A DNA stretch of 64,000 nt, taken from assembly GCA_964195155.1 (NCBI GenBank), contig CAXMOP010000115.1, forward strand, positions 1 through 64,000, written 5' to 3'. The first letter of the stretch is position 1; every line of letters begins with the position of its first letter. The stretch comes from JACZST01 sp964195155. Its GTDB lineage: Bacteria > Actinomycetota > Acidimicrobiia > Spongiisociales > UBA5794. The notes below the pieces were generated by a model that saw nothing but the letters and a program-made list of their open reading frames with translations, had not been told where the DNA came from and did no database searches. The translations under genes were made by a program, and so were the position numbers. Of this stretch, positions 42,579 to 51,669 are shown in pieces.

Positions 42579-43806
42579 TAGAGAATTCACCTCTGTCCCC
42601 GATGGGCTCGACGACATGGAACCAAGCGTGGAGTTGGCAACCGCGCTCAATGACATCGACGTCGATCTGGTGTCGCCGCATGACCGGATCATCGTCATCC
42701 GCGCCTACGCCCGAATGGAGTCCTACTACCAGGCCCGCAAGTATCGCGCCATGGCCTCGGTCGCCGACGCCTTGGAAGAAGACGACATGCAGCATGGCCT
42801 CGACACCGCTGCCGCCGAGATCCAAGCCGCCCTGTGTCTGACCCGCCGCGCTACCGAAACCGAACTCGGGTTCGCGTTGGATCTGTGGCATCGCCTTCCG
42901 CAGGTCTGGTCTGCGTTGGCGGCGGGGATGATCGACTACCGGAGGGCCCGGGTCATCTCCCTCGGGACGGTCCACCTCGACACCGGTGCCGCATGGGAAG
43001 TCGTCGAACGCATCTTGGAGGACGCCGGCCGGCTCACCTCCGGCGAGCTGCGGAGCCGTCTGCACCGGATGGCGATCGAAGCCGACCCGGAGGACGCGCG
43101 GCTCCGCTACGAGGACGCCGTCAAGGAGCGGCGAGTGGTTCTCGAACCCGCCGATGACGGGACCGCCAACCTGCTCGGCCTCCAGCTGGCTCCCCATCGC
43201 GCCGCAGCTGCTTCCCGTCATGTGAACCATCTCGCCCGATCGCTGAGGACGAGGGACGAGACCCGCACCATGGATCAACTCCGCGCCGACGTCCTCATCG
43301 ACCTGCTCTTGGGCAAGGCACACAGCGGCAAGAAGGCGGGAGCGGTGAATTTGCGGGTCGATCTGGAAACCCTCTCAGGCCTCGCCGAAGACGCAGGTGA
43401 GTTGAACGGCTACGGCCCGGTGATCGCCGACATCGCCCGCCAGATCGCCGCTGAAGCCGAAGATGCCGAATGGCGCTACGCCATCACCGACCCGCACACC
43501 GGCCAATTGATCACCGACGGGACCACCCGCCGTCGCCCCACCGCCGCGTTGCGCCGCACCGTGGAGGCAAGAGATCAGACCTGTGTGTTCCCCGGCTGTC
43601 GCGTGCCCGCGGTCGACTGCGACTTCGACCACAGCACCCGATGGGCCGACGGCGGCGAAACCACAGAAGACAACGGCGCCCCCCTCTGTCGCCACAACCA
43701 CATCACCAAGGACCAACTCGGTTGGAGCTACCGGCGGCTCCGTGACGGCCGCTACCGATGGCGCAGCCGACTCGGCCACACCTATTACAGCGCCAGATCC
43801 CCATAG
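42571..43806 (+). CDS. DUF222 (13E12-type) protein with HNH endonuclease domain
   Basis: A 411-aa protein. The N-terminal 330 residues are the DUF222 domain (AWEVVERILEDAGRLTSGEL, RADVLIDLLLGKA). The C-terminal part is an HNH nuclease domain (C338VFPGCRVP, CDFDHSTRWADGGET, NGAPLCRHNHITKDQ). Members form the REP13E12 repeat family of M. tuberculosis, several of which have LexA boxes, and phage phiRv1 integrates into such an element. The start is ATG at 42571, inside a perfect SOS box and close behind a -10-like hexamer, so the mRNA is probably leaderless. The cellular role of the nuclease is unknown. It closes the accessory island; a broken relative lies at 18951. Confidence 0.9.
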   Translation: MFDREFTSVPDGLDDMEPSVELATALNDIDVDLVSPHDRIIVIRAYARMESYYQARKYRAMASVADALEEDDMQHGLDTAAAEIQAALCLTRRATETELGFALDLWHRLPQVWSALAAGMIDYRRARVISLGTVHLDTGAAWEVVERILEDAGRLTSGELRSRLHRMAIEADPEDARLRYEDAVKERRVVLEPADDGTANLLGLQLAPHRAAAASRHVNHLARSLRTRDETRTMDQLRADVLIDLLLGKAHSGKKAGAVNLRVDLETLSGLAEDAGELNGYGPVIADIARQIAAEAEDAEWRYAITDPHTGQLITDGTTRRRPTAALRRTVEARDQTCVFPGCRVPAVDCDFDHSTRWADGGETTEDNGAPLCRHNHITKDQLGWSYRRLRDGRYRWRSRLGHTYYSARSP

Positions 43807-43823
43807 TCGATCGCGCCGGCGCG

Positions 43824-44897
43824 CTACCCGACCGTGTACAGCTCGCGGTCCGACCGGTTCAACCGCTCCACGCCGTCGTCGGTGACCGTCACGATGTCTT
43901 CGATCCGCATCCCCCAGTGACCGGGTTGGTAGATGCCCGGCTCGATGGAAAAAGCCATGCCGGAGACCAGCTCAGTGGTGTCTCCTTTGACGAGATAGGG
44001 TCGCTCGTGGGTGTCGAGGCCGATACCGTGCCCGGTGCGGTGGATGAAGAGCTCGCCGTATCCGCCGTCCTCGATCACGGTCCGAGCTGCGACATCAATG
44101 GACCCGGCGGTTACCCCCGGCTTCACCGCATCCACGGCCGATCGTTGCGCGGCGCCGAGCACCTCGTACGCCTCGGCGAACCCCCCCGGGGGGTCTCCCA
44201 CCACGAACATGCGAGTGGTGTCGGATCCGTATCCATCGAGCCAGCCGCCGAAGTCAACGACAACGGCGTCGCCACGCTCGATCATCCGGCCGGTCGGCTC
44301 GTGGTGGGGCGATGCGCCGTTTGGCCCGGAGGCGACGATGGCAAAGCCGCTCCTCTGATGGCCCGAGTCGAGCGTCATCTCGTCGATCAGCCGCGACAGC
44401 TCGCGTTCGCTGCGCCCTGAGAACCTGGTCGCCCCCAGCCGGGCAACCACCGCGTCGGTGGCTGCACCCGCGGCGCGGAGAGACGCGATCTCGCCCTCGT
44501 CCTTCACCATGCGCAGCTCGGACATCAGCGGTTCGGCCGGTTCGAACCGCGCACCCGGCAGCCGGGTCTGCATGCCGATCAAGAAGGTTGCCCAGGTCTG
44601 GTTGCCAACGGCGACGGTGGAAGCGTTGCCGATCAGGCCAGCGAGGATCGCGATTGGATCCTCGGTCTCCGACCAGGCCCGCTTCTCCACACCGGACTCG
44701 ACGCGCACCTCCTCGAGCACCGGTACCAACAGGACTGGATCACCCTCGGCGGGCAGCACCAGTGCGGTGATGCGCTCGTTCTCCATTGCCTGGTACCCGA
44801 TCAGATACGGCAGATCGGATCCAACGGTGACGACGAGGGCATCGACGCCGCGGCGAGCCATCTCCAGTCGCGCCGAAGCGATCCGGCGCTCGTTCAC
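43824..44897 (-). CDS. M24 metallopeptidase, Xaa-Pro aminopeptidase-like
   Basis: A 357-aa pita-bread peptidase that probably removes N-terminal residues before proline from short peptides. The N-terminal creatinase-like domain spans about 1-125. The catalytic domain has the metal ligands in VVVDFGG, GSDTTRMF, HRTGHGIGLDTHE, SIEPGIYQ and MRIEDIV. The GTG start at 44897 overlaps the lipBA stop (GTGA), placing it last in the lpd - E2 - lipBA operon. It converges with the DUF222-HNH gene at the island edge. Confidence 0.9.
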   Translation of the reverse strand: MNERRIASARLEMARRGVDALVVTVGSDLPYLIGYQAMENERITALVLPAEGDPVLLVPVLEEVRVESGVEKRAWSETEDPIAILAGLIGNASTVAVGNQTWATFLIGMQTRLPGARFEPAEPLMSELRMVKDEGEIASLRAAGAATDAVVARLGATRFSGRSERELSRLIDEMTLDSGHQRSGFAIVASGPNGASPHHEPTGRMIERGDAVVVDFGGWLDGYGSDTTRMFVVGDPPGGFAEAYEVLGAAQRSAVDAVKPGVTAGSIDVAARTVIEDGGYGELFIHRTGHGIGLDTHERPYLVKGDTTELVSGMAFSIEPGIYQPGHWGMRIEDIVTVTDDGVERLNRSDRELYTVG

Positions 44898-46540
44898 GTG
44901 GCCTGGGCGAGCGAGTCGCGGGCGTGATAGGAGGAACGGACCAGCGGACCGGACTCAACATGGCTGATCCCGAGAGACTCGCCGTGGCTGCGATATCTGG
45001 CGAACTCATCGGGATGGACGTAGCGATGGATCGGGCGGTGCCGCGGCGTTGGCCGGAGGTACTGGCCGATCGTGACCAGATCGACGCCGACCGCCCGGAG
45101 GTCGGCGAGCGTCCCGAGCACCTCTTCCTCGGTCTCCCCCATCCCGACGATCAGGCCCGACTTCACCGTGCCCGCCGGGTTGAGCCACTTGGCTCTCGCC
45201 AGCAGGGTCAACGACCGTGCGTAGTTGGCGGCGGTGCGGATCTCCCGTTGCAGACGCAGCACGGTCTCGGTGTTGTGATTGAGGACCTCGGGCTTCTCGC
45301 CGACCATGGACTCGAGAGCGTCCCGATCGCCCTTGAAGTCGGGGATCAGCACCTCGACGTCGCAGCCGGGAACGAGGTCGCGGATCCTTCGGACCGTCTC
45401 AGCAAAGATCCCGGCGCCACCGTCGGGAAGGTCGTCGCGGTTGACCGAGGTCAATACCGCGTGACGCAATCCCATCTGCTGTATGGCCTCGGCGGCCCGC
45501 AGCGGCTCATCGACGTCGACCTCGCCGGGCTTGCCCGTGTTGACGTCGCAGAAGGAACAGGCGCGGGTGCAGGTATCACCGAGCAGCATCAAGGTCGCAG
45601 TGCCGGCCTCCCAGCACTCATAGATGTTGGGGCAACCCGCTTCCTCGCACACGGTGTTGAGCTCGAGTCCCCGCATCAGCTGCTTCAGCTCCCCGTATCC
45701 GTCAGAGCCAAGGTTTGCCCTGACCTTCATCCATTCGGGACGAGCCGGCTCGCCCGGGAGGAGGCCACCGATCAGGATCGGGGTCTCCCCACGGCCGGCC
45801 GCGGAGAACGCACCGGATGCGACCATCGCATCGACGTCGTACCGGCCGGATCGCTCGCTTGGCCGGAAGGCGCCGAGCTGTATCTCCGGCTCCACGGATC
45901 CAAAGACTGCCGCTGCGTGCGGAACCAGGGCATCGATGACGGACTCCATCGGGAGATGCTCACCGATCAGCTGGGCGATCGAGGTCACCGGCCGGTCGGC
46001 GATCCCGCATGGGACGATGTTGGAGAAGTATGCAAGGTCCGGGTCCACGTTGAGGGCAAAGCCGTGGGTTGAAACTCCCCGGGCAACCCGAACCCCGATG
46101 GCGGCCACCTTGCCCCGCCCGGTCCACACGCCGGTCTGGCCGGCCTCGGCCCAGGCTTCGATGCCGAGATCGGCGAGGGCGGCGATGAGCATCGCCTCGA
46201 GGCGGCGAACGTGGCCGACCATGTCCCAGCCATTTGCCAGCTTCGGGATAGCAACGATCGGGTAGCCGACGAGCTGGCCGGGGCCGTGGTACGTGATGTC
46301 GCCGCCGCGATCGACGTGGTGCAACCTGGCACCAATCGCGTCGAGGTCGGCCTCGGCGATGGTGAGATTGGATCCGTCACCGTTTCGGCCGACCGTGTAG
46401 GTATGCGGGTGCTCCAGCAGCAGCAGGTAGTCGTCCGCGGACCGACCCTCGGTTCGTCCCTCCCAGAACGCACGCTGCAGGTCCCATGCCTCGTCGTACT
46501 CGACGCGGCCGAGCCACCGCACACGGAGGCGGTGGCTCAT
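44894..46540 (-). CDS. lipBA: Fused octanoyltransferase (LipB) and lipoyl synthase (LipA)
   Basis: One 548-aa frame carries both steps of lipoate assembly. Residues 1-215 are LipB: RGGDITYHGPGQ at 78-89, catalytic K144 in GKVAAIGVR and C178 in NIVPCGI, which together move octanoate from ACP to a lipoyl domain. Residues about 262-548 are LipA: auxiliary cluster cysteines C298, C303 and C309, radical-SAM cysteines C324, C328 and C331 (CTRACSFC), and the C-terminal RSSY. A 45-residue linker joins them. Usually these are two genes. ATG at 46540 overlaps the E2 stop (ATGA). The operon encodes E3, E2 and this enzyme, so the lipoyl protein and its modifying enzyme are made together. Confidence 0.94.
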   Translation of the reverse strand: MSHRLRVRWLGRVEYDEAWDLQRAFWEGRTEGRSADDYLLLLEHPHTYTVGRNGDGSNLTIAEADLDAIGARLHHVDRGGDITYHGPGQLVGYPIVAIPKLANGWDMVGHVRRLEAMLIAALADLGIEAWAEAGQTGVWTGRGKVAAIGVRVARGVSTHGFALNVDPDLAYFSNIVPCGIADRPVTSIAQLIGEHLPMESVIDALVPHAAAVFGSVEPEIQLGAFRPSERSGRYDVDAMVASGAFSAAGRGETPILIGGLLPGEPARPEWMKVRANLGSDGYGELKQLMRGLELNTVCEEAGCPNIYECWEAGTATLMLLGDTCTRACSFCDVNTGKPGEVDVDEPLRAAEAIQQMGLRHAVLTSVNRDDLPDGGAGIFAETVRRIRDLVPGCDVEVLIPDFKGDRDALESMVGEKPEVLNHNTETVLRLQREIRTAANYARSLTLLARAKWLNPAGTVKSGLIVGMGETEEEVLGTLADLRAVGVDLVTIGQYLRPTPRHRPIHRYVHPDEFARYRSHGESLGISHVESGPLVRSSYHARDSLAQAT

Positions 46541-48033
46541 CGCAGTTCCTGTTCCCAATCCCAGGATTCGAGGTTCCGCTTGATTTGGGCGAGGAACAGC
46601 ACCGCCGTCGAGCCGTCGAATGCCCGGTGGTCCCAGCTGAGCCCGAGATACCCGATGTGACGAATGGCAACGGTGTCGGTGCCGTCGGGAAGGGTCACCA
46701 CAACCGGGCGCTTCACCACGGTGTCGGTGGACAGGATGGCGACGTTTGGCTGGTTGATGATCGGTGCGCTCATGAACGAGCCGAACGGCCCCGGGTTGGT
46801 GATCGTGAACGTGCTGGTGGAAAGATCCTCCGGATGGAGCTTCCCGGCGCGGGCGCGTTCCGCAACACCGCGGATGTCCCGGGCAAGGCCGGTGAGGCTG
46901 CCCGAGTCGGCCTCAGGGAGGGTCAGGACGATGAGCCCTCCCTGACTGAGGTCGACGGCGATGCCGAGGTCAACGCCGCTGTGGAACGTCTGTGTGCCCG
47001 CTTCGAGGTCGAACGAGCTGTTCACCGCCGGGTAGGCGCCGAGGGCATCGATCGTCGCCCGCGAGATGAACGGGAGGTAGGTGAGCGAGAAACCCTCGGT
47101 TTCCTTGAAACGCGGCCCGTGCCCTTGACGGGCTCGGGCGACCGACTCGAAATCCACCTCGACCGAGGTCCACACGTGAGCCGAAGTTTGCTTCGAGGCG
47201 ATCATGTGCTCTGCCGTGACGCGACGGATCTTCGTCATCGGTGTGACCCCGCCGGCCTCGTCGGCCGTAGGCGCCGCCGCGTCGGCCGCGGGCACGACCA
47301 GTTCGGCCGCTGGTGGCTCTGCTCGCTCCTGGGGCTCGACGGCGACCGCAACCACCGGCTCCTCGACAATCACTTTGGTCGTTGCGGCCACTGCGCCCGT
47401 GGCAACGAATGCCTCAACATCCTTTCGGGTGATCCGGCCACCGGTGCCGGTGCCGACAACCTGATCGAGGTCCACGCCGTTGTCGGCGGCGAGCTTCCGC
47501 ACCACCGGCGAGAGCTGCGCCCGTCGTGAGTCGTCGCCTGCAACAGCGGTCGTCGCGGCGGCTGCGGCGACGGGGACGGCCGGTTGGACGGGAGCCGACT
47601 CGGCCGGCGTCGATGCCACCGCGTCGGAGGACTCGGGCGGCGGTCGCTCGGTACCCGTTGGCCCCTGCTGCGACCACACCGCGCCCGCGCCGGCCGGTGC
47701 CTGGGCGGCGACCGGCTGTGGCGAAGGGGCCTCTTCGGGGGCTGCTTCCGCTGCTGGCTCCGTCACCGGTTCTTCCGCCGCCCCCGGCTCCTCGTCGGCG
47801 CCGGTGATGACGACGATCTCGGTACCGACCTCGACCGTTTCGCCCTCCTGGACGAGGATCTGCTCGATGACGCCGGCTACCGGCGACGGCATCTCGGTGT
47901 CGACCTTGTCGGTGGAGATCTCGACGAGAACCTCATCGATGGCGATCTCGTCGCCGACCTGCTTCGCCCAGGAAAGGATGGTGCCCTCGGTGACCGTTTC
48001 ACCGAGTTGGGGCATCGTGACCGTCACTGCCAT
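46537..48033 (-). CDS. Dihydrolipoamide acyltransferase (E2) of a 2-oxoacid dehydrogenase
   Basis: A 498-aa E2 core protein. It has one lipoyl domain with lipoyl-lysine K43 in EISTDKVDTEM, an Ala/Pro/Glu-rich linker of about 110 residues, and an E3/E1-binding domain (LSPVVRKLAADNGVDLDQVV, GTGTGGRITRKDVEAF). The acyltransferase domain follows, with SHLWT-type core residues and the catalytic DHRAFDG near the end. The E1 partner is not in the window. The linker and catalytic motif fit a 2-oxoglutarate or branched-chain complex equally well; sucB is plausible but not proven. ATG at 48033 follows GGAGGAG. Confidence 0.9.
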   Translation of the reverse strand: MAVTVTMPQLGETVTEGTILSWAKQVGDEIAIDEVLVEISTDKVDTEMPSPVAGVIEQILVQEGETVEVGTEIVVITGADEEPGAAEEPVTEPAAEAAPEEAPSPQPVAAQAPAGAGAVWSQQGPTGTERPPPESSDAVASTPAESAPVQPAVPVAAAAATTAVAGDDSRRAQLSPVVRKLAADNGVDLDQVVGTGTGGRITRKDVEAFVATGAVAATTKVIVEEPVVAVAVEPQERAEPPAAELVVPAADAAAPTADEAGGVTPMTKIRRVTAEHMIASKQTSAHVWTSVEVDFESVARARQGHGPRFKETEGFSLTYLPFISRATIDALGAYPAVNSSFDLEAGTQTFHSGVDLGIAVDLSQGGLIVLTLPEADSGSLTGLARDIRGVAERARAGKLHPEDLSTSTFTITNPGPFGSFMSAPIINQPNVAILSTDTVVKRPVVVTLPDGTDTVAIRHIGYLGLSWDHRAFDGSTAVLFLAQIKRNLESWDWEQELR

Positions 48034-48074
48034 CGGAAAGCGTCTCCTCCGTACGTGTTCAGTTTTCTGTTGTG

Positions 48075-49493
48075 CTAGTGCAGCGGTCGACCGGCGGCGG
48101 CCATCAACGTCTCGCCGATCGCCTCGGATACGGTCGGGTGGGCATGAATAAACGCCGCGGCCTCGGCCGGCACGGCCTCCCATCCAACAACGTACATCAA
48201 CTCGTGAATGATCTCGCCGGCCAGGGGATCCACGACGGTGGCGCCAAGCACCGGGCCGTTCTTCTCTGCCACGATCTTGACCGTTCCTCCGGTCTCGTTG
48301 TGAATGATCGCCCGGGCGAGCCCCCGCATGCCGTGCTCGGTGGTCTCTACGTCGTGCCCGAGCGCGATCGCCTCCTCCTCGGTCAGCCCGACCGAGGCAA
48401 CTTCGGGCTGCGAGTAGACGATCATCGGAATGGCCCGGTAATTGATTGCATCGCTCGCTCCGGTGGCGATGTGGGTGATCGCCGCCATCCCCTCGGCGAA
48501 CCCGACATGGGCGAGCTGCGCGGTGCCGGCGACGATGTCACCGATCGCATAAATCCGGGGATTCGCAGTCTGCATCGTCGTCTCATCCACCACGATGAAA
48601 CCGCTGTCAATCGTCACGCCCGCATCCTCGAGACCGATGTTCGACGTCACCGGTTTGCGCCCAACCGCGACCAGGACGACATCGACCGTGACCGCGTCGT
48701 CTGCGAATGGGACCGATACTTCTGAGCCCTTGATCTCGGCGGGCCCGACCGCGGTGCCGGTCCTAATGGCGACGCCCTTTCGTTTGAGGGCTCTGCTCAA
48801 CGCCTTTGCCGCCTCGGGCTCCATGCCCGGCAGTACCTGGTCCTCCATCTCGAAAAGGTGGACCTCGCTGCCGACGTCGGCGAGCAACGAGGCGAATTCG
48901 ATCCCAATGGCACCGGCGCCGATCACCGCTACCCGACGGGGCTGATCCATCCAGTCCAGCGCTTCGTCGCTGGTGACGATCCATTCGCCGTCGATGTCGT
49001 AGCCGGGAATCGCCCCGGGAACCGACCCGGTGGCAACGATGATGTGCTTGGCCTCGAGCGTCGTATTCTCGCCATCGGCGAGCGCAACGTGGACCTGGCC
49101 GTCGACGATCCGCCCGAACCCATCGAGGATGTCAACCCCGCGGGCCTTGAGCAGGCCCGTAAGACCCTTCACCAGCCCGTCGACCACGCCGTTCTTCCGT
49201 TCGAGCGCGGCTCGCCAGTCGAGTTTCGGCTCGCCGGCCTGCACGCCGAACGTGTCGGCGGTGGCCACCGTGTGAAAGACGTGGGCGGTCTCGAGCCAGC
49301 TCTTGGCCGGAATACAACCTCGGACCAGGCAGGTGCCCCCCACCGTGTCCTTCTCGACGAGTGCGACGGAAAGCCCGAAGTTGTGCGCATACAGGGCCGC
49401 CGCGTAGCCGCCGGGGCCTCCGCCGATGATCACCACGTCGTACAACAGACCTCCACGGAGCGACGACTTGAGGTTAGTGGAGGGAGTGGCCAT
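48075..49493 (-). CDS. lpdA: Dihydrolipoamide dehydrogenase (E3)
   Basis: A 472-aa FAD flavoprotein that reoxidises dihydrolipoamide on E2. It has the FAD motif VVIIGGGPGGYAAAL, the redox disulfide C55/C60 in GGTCLVRGCIPAK, the NAD motif VAVIGAGAIGIEFASLLADV, YAIGDIVAGTAQLAH and the C-terminal catalytic HAHPTVSEAIGE. It is the first gene of the lipoate operon, 41 bp before the E2 gene. ATG at 49493 begins about 16 residues before the FAD strand; a later start is possible. Confidence 0.95.
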   Translation of the reverse strand: MATPSTNLKSSLRGGLLYDVVIIGGGPGGYAAALYAHNFGLSVALVEKDTVGGTCLVRGCIPAKSWLETAHVFHTVATADTFGVQAGEPKLDWRAALERKNGVVDGLVKGLTGLLKARGVDILDGFGRIVDGQVHVALADGENTTLEAKHIIVATGSVPGAIPGYDIDGEWIVTSDEALDWMDQPRRVAVIGAGAIGIEFASLLADVGSEVHLFEMEDQVLPGMEPEAAKALSRALKRKGVAIRTGTAVGPAEIKGSEVSVPFADDAVTVDVVLVAVGRKPVTSNIGLEDAGVTIDSGFIVVDETTMQTANPRIYAIGDIVAGTAQLAHVGFAEGMAAITHIATGASDAINYRAIPMIVYSQPEVASVGLTEEEAIALGHDVETTEHGMRGLARAIIHNETGGTVKIVAEKNGPVLGATVVDPLAGEIIHELMYVVGWEAVPAEAAAFIHAHPTVSEAIGETLMAAAGRPLH

Positions 49494-49505
49494 GCTTGTT
49501 TGGCT

Positions 49506-49592
49506 ATGCAGACCCGCTACCTGATCCTTGCCTCGTTGATCACCGGTCTCGCCATCCTGATCGCCGCCGCGCTGTGGTTCTCAGGAATCTGA
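49506..49592 (+). CDS. Possible 28-aa single-helix membrane microprotein
   Basis: A short frame, MQTRYLILASLITGLAILIA and AALWFSGI, consists of a basic N-terminus and one hydrophobic helix. It is divergent from lpdA (13 bp between starts) and overlaps the end of the amidohydrolase gene. There is no clear ribosome binding site. The clean membrane-helix pattern makes chance less likely, but it could be non-coding. Confidence 0.4.
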   Translation: MQTRYLILASLITGLAILIAAALWFSGI

Positions 49593-50405
49593 TCCGATCC
49601 CCAGCAGCCGCTCGGCGTTCTCATAGAGCACCCGGTGCCTCAGCCGATCATCCGCCAGCTCCCACTCCTTGAGTTGCTCGTCGAGATCGGCAAACGCCCA
49701 GCCGCTGCCGAACAGCGCCTTGTCGGTGTCGAGCATTGAGGCTGAATCGTCGAACACCGTGGCGTATTCGGCGGCGGGCGCCCCGATCAGGCTGAGCCAC
49801 ACGTTCTGTTTGTGCGAGGCAACCGCAAGCGCCTCCTGGCGCCACAGCCCTCCGTTGTGGGCCATCACGACTCTCAGGTCCGGATACAGGGAAGCGACCA
49901 CGTCGACACCCCGGGGGTCGCCGTGGGAGAGTCGCAGCCCAGCGCCACCCGGCAGGCCGCGCCCCAGGCGCGAGATGCCGGTGTGGAACAGCACGATCAG
50001 ACCGTGGTCGGAGGCGTTTGCCCACAGCGTGTGGGTCGAGCGCTCGGCCGGGTCGAAGGCCTGAGCCACCGGGTCGAAGGCCAACCCGGCAAGGCCGAGG
50101 CGCGCCGCCTCGTGGACGCCTGCCACCGCCTTTGCCCCCATCGCCGGGTCTACCGAGCCGAAGCCGATGAAGATCGATTGATCCGAGGCAACGATCTCTG
50201 CCACGTCCTCGCTCGAGAACGGGCGGTGCCGTGTCGTTGAAACGGTGTCAAGGCCAAGAATCACTGCTCTGCCGTCGCGCCGGCGATAGTGGTCGGCCAC
50301 GTCCACGGCGGTCAGGACATCCAGGCCGACGTCGAATGGTGCCACCGGGCCTTCGACGAATTCGGCGACCGGCGGATGCACATGGAAGTCGATGAAGGTC
50401 CTCAA
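49581..50405 (-). CDS. Amidohydrolase-family protein (TIM-barrel, ACMSD-like)
   Basis: A 274-aa metal-dependent hydrolase or decarboxylase. The N-terminal FIDFHVHPP gives the first metal histidines. LGLAGLAFDPVAQAFDP and IVLFHTGISRLG give the central histidine. MAHNGGLWRQEAL and LFGSGWAF supply later ligands, in the amidohydrolase-2 pattern. The substrate is unknown. The TTG start at 50405 overlaps the stop of the small upstream gene (TTGA), which supports both the start and co-translation. Confidence 0.82.
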   Translation of the reverse strand: MRTFIDFHVHPPVAEFVEGPVAPFDVGLDVLTAVDVADHYRRRDGRAVILGLDTVSTTRHRPFSSEDVAEIVASDQSIFIGFGSVDPAMGAKAVAGVHEAARLGLAGLAFDPVAQAFDPAERSTHTLWANASDHGLIVLFHTGISRLGRGLPGGAGLRLSHGDPRGVDVVASLYPDLRVVMAHNGGLWRQEALAVASHKQNVWLSLIGAPAAEYATVFDDSASMLDTDKALFGSGWAFADLDEQLKEWELADDRLRHRVLYENAERLLGIGSDS

Positions 50406-50605
50406 GAGTGCCGGAACCCGCGATTTCGTGCCTCCGCTGCGGTGTCGGGGCTGAAGGACTGGAGGCCGTTGTGCTTTACCAGCGCATCGCGCTCGACGCG
50501 GTCGCTCAAGACCGCGTAATCGGCGTCGTCGTCGCAGTCGAACAGCTCCATGTCATCGCGGGTGCCGATGAATCGGTGCTCGGCAAACGTGCTCAGGCGG
50601 GCCAT
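50402..50605 (-). CDS. Small acidic protein of unknown function
   Basis: A 67-aa protein (STFAEHRFIGTRDDMELFDC, then ALVKHNGLQSFSPDTAAEAR) with no recognisable domain. The stop overlaps the amidohydrolase start (TTGA), and the frame uses codons like its neighbours, so it is probably real. It lies 22 bp after the gene for the anchored protein at 50628 and may be part of one small operon. Confidence 0.62.
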   Translation of the reverse strand: MARLSTFAEHRFIGTRDDMELFDCDDDADYAVLSDRVERDALVKHNGLQSFSPDTAAEARNRGFRHS

Positions 50606-50627
50606 GACCGCGGACGATAGCGCCGCC

Positions 50628-51029
50628 CTAGTCTTGACCCGCCTGCTCGCCGACCGCGCCGAGCTCGGCGAGATATGCGGCTTGCAGGTCGAGCACCGCG
50701 AAGATCACCGACGGCTCGTACCCGTACCCCTGTTCGATGGCCCGCTCCTGGGCATATGCGGCAGCGTCGACTCCTGCAACGATTGCCGCACCCTCTCGAT
50801 GGTCCGGGCGTTGCAGATAGTGCATCTCCCACTCGAGGATGCGACGCACATCACCACGCCCGACTTCCGCCTTGGTCGATTTGCTCAGGCCGTTCCACAC
50901 GAAGTCGAGCGCGTCCTCGACGCTGTAGACGATTGCCACCTCACTCGGAGTGCGCTCCTGGAGCAAGAGCCCGACCCCGAAGATCACCAGAACAGCAACC
51001 AGAGCAAGCAGCAGGAGGAGTGGAGCCAT
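50628..51029 (-). CDS. Membrane-anchored protein of unknown function
   Basis: A 133-aa protein with one N-terminal membrane helix (MAPLLLLLALVAVLVIFGVG) and a soluble helical domain (YSVEDALDFVWNGLSKST, RILEWEMHYLQRPDHREGAA, EPSVIFAVLDLQAAYLAELG). I have seen similar actinobacterial hypothetical proteins but no function. It is divergent from the DsbB-like gene, with 52 bp between starts. Confidence 0.7.
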   Translation of the reverse strand: MAPLLLLLALVAVLVIFGVGLLLQERTPSEVAIVYSVEDALDFVWNGLSKSTKAEVGRGDVRRILEWEMHYLQRPDHREGAAIVAGVDAAAYAQERAIEQGYGYEPSVIFAVLDLQAAYLAELGAVGEQAGQD

Positions 51030-51081
51030 CTGGGCAGCGTACCGACCGCCAAATCGTGTGTAGTGCTACCTTTCCGCCGCG

Positions 51082-51669
51082 ATGACCCTGGAAACGCTGA
51101 GTCTCTTCTTCGCCCTCCTCGCGATCGCGGCAACCGCCGCAACGATCGGGATCGTCGGCATTGGACTCGCCGGCACCACCAGGGTCGGCGCCCCCCTAAG
51201 GCATACGGTGTTCTCCGCGTTCCAGGGGCTCGAACTGTGGCTGGCGTTTGCAGTGGCAGCGACCGCAACCCTCGCAAGCCTCTACCTGTCAGAGGTCGCA
51301 CACCTCATCCCGTGCACCCTCTGCTGGTACCAGCGCATCGCCATGTATCCGTTGGCGGTGATCCTCCTGATCGCTGCCATCCGCGCCGACCACCGCATCA
51401 GGATCTATGCGGCAACGCTGGCCACGATCGGCGCCGGCATCTCGCTGTACCACCGCTTCATCCAGGCGTTCCCGGACCTGGAGGGCGGAACCTCGTGCGA
51501 CCCCAACGCACCGTGCACCGCCGCCTACGTTGAGATCTTCGAGTTCATCACGATCCCCACCATGGCGCTGAGCGGATTCCTGTTCATCCTCGCCCTGCTG
51601 TGGCTTGATCGATTCAATACCCCGGCCGATCCACCATCATTGACCGCCAACGAGCCGGAGAAGCCATGA
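51082..51669 (+). CDS. DsbB/BdbC-like disulfide-bond formation membrane protein
   Basis: A 195-aa membrane quinone reductase that would reoxidise an exported thiol oxidase. It has five hydrophobic segments, the first redox pair C78/C81 in IPCTLCWYQRI and the second pair C139/C145 in GTSCDPNAPC. The arginine after CWYQR fits quinone binding. An extra N-terminal helix before the usual four is present. The stop overlaps the start of the thioredoxin-like gene (ATGA), so the oxidase pair is co-translated. Confidence 0.9.
   Translation: MTLETLSLFFALLAIAATAATIGIVGIGLAGTTRVGAPLRHTVFSAFQGLELWLAFAVAATATLASLYLSEVAHLIPCTLCWYQRIAMYPLAVILLIAAIRADHRIRIYAATLATIGAGISLYHRFIQAFPDLEGGTSCDPNAPCTAAYVEIFEFITIPTMALSGFLFILALLWLDRFNTPADPPSLTANEPEKP

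Noticed and set aside
48600..49592. Plus-strand 244-codon frame ending in the membrane microprotein
   Set aside because: Most of it is antisense to lpdA; only the last 28 codons after ATG 49506 look protein-like and are listed separately with low confidence.
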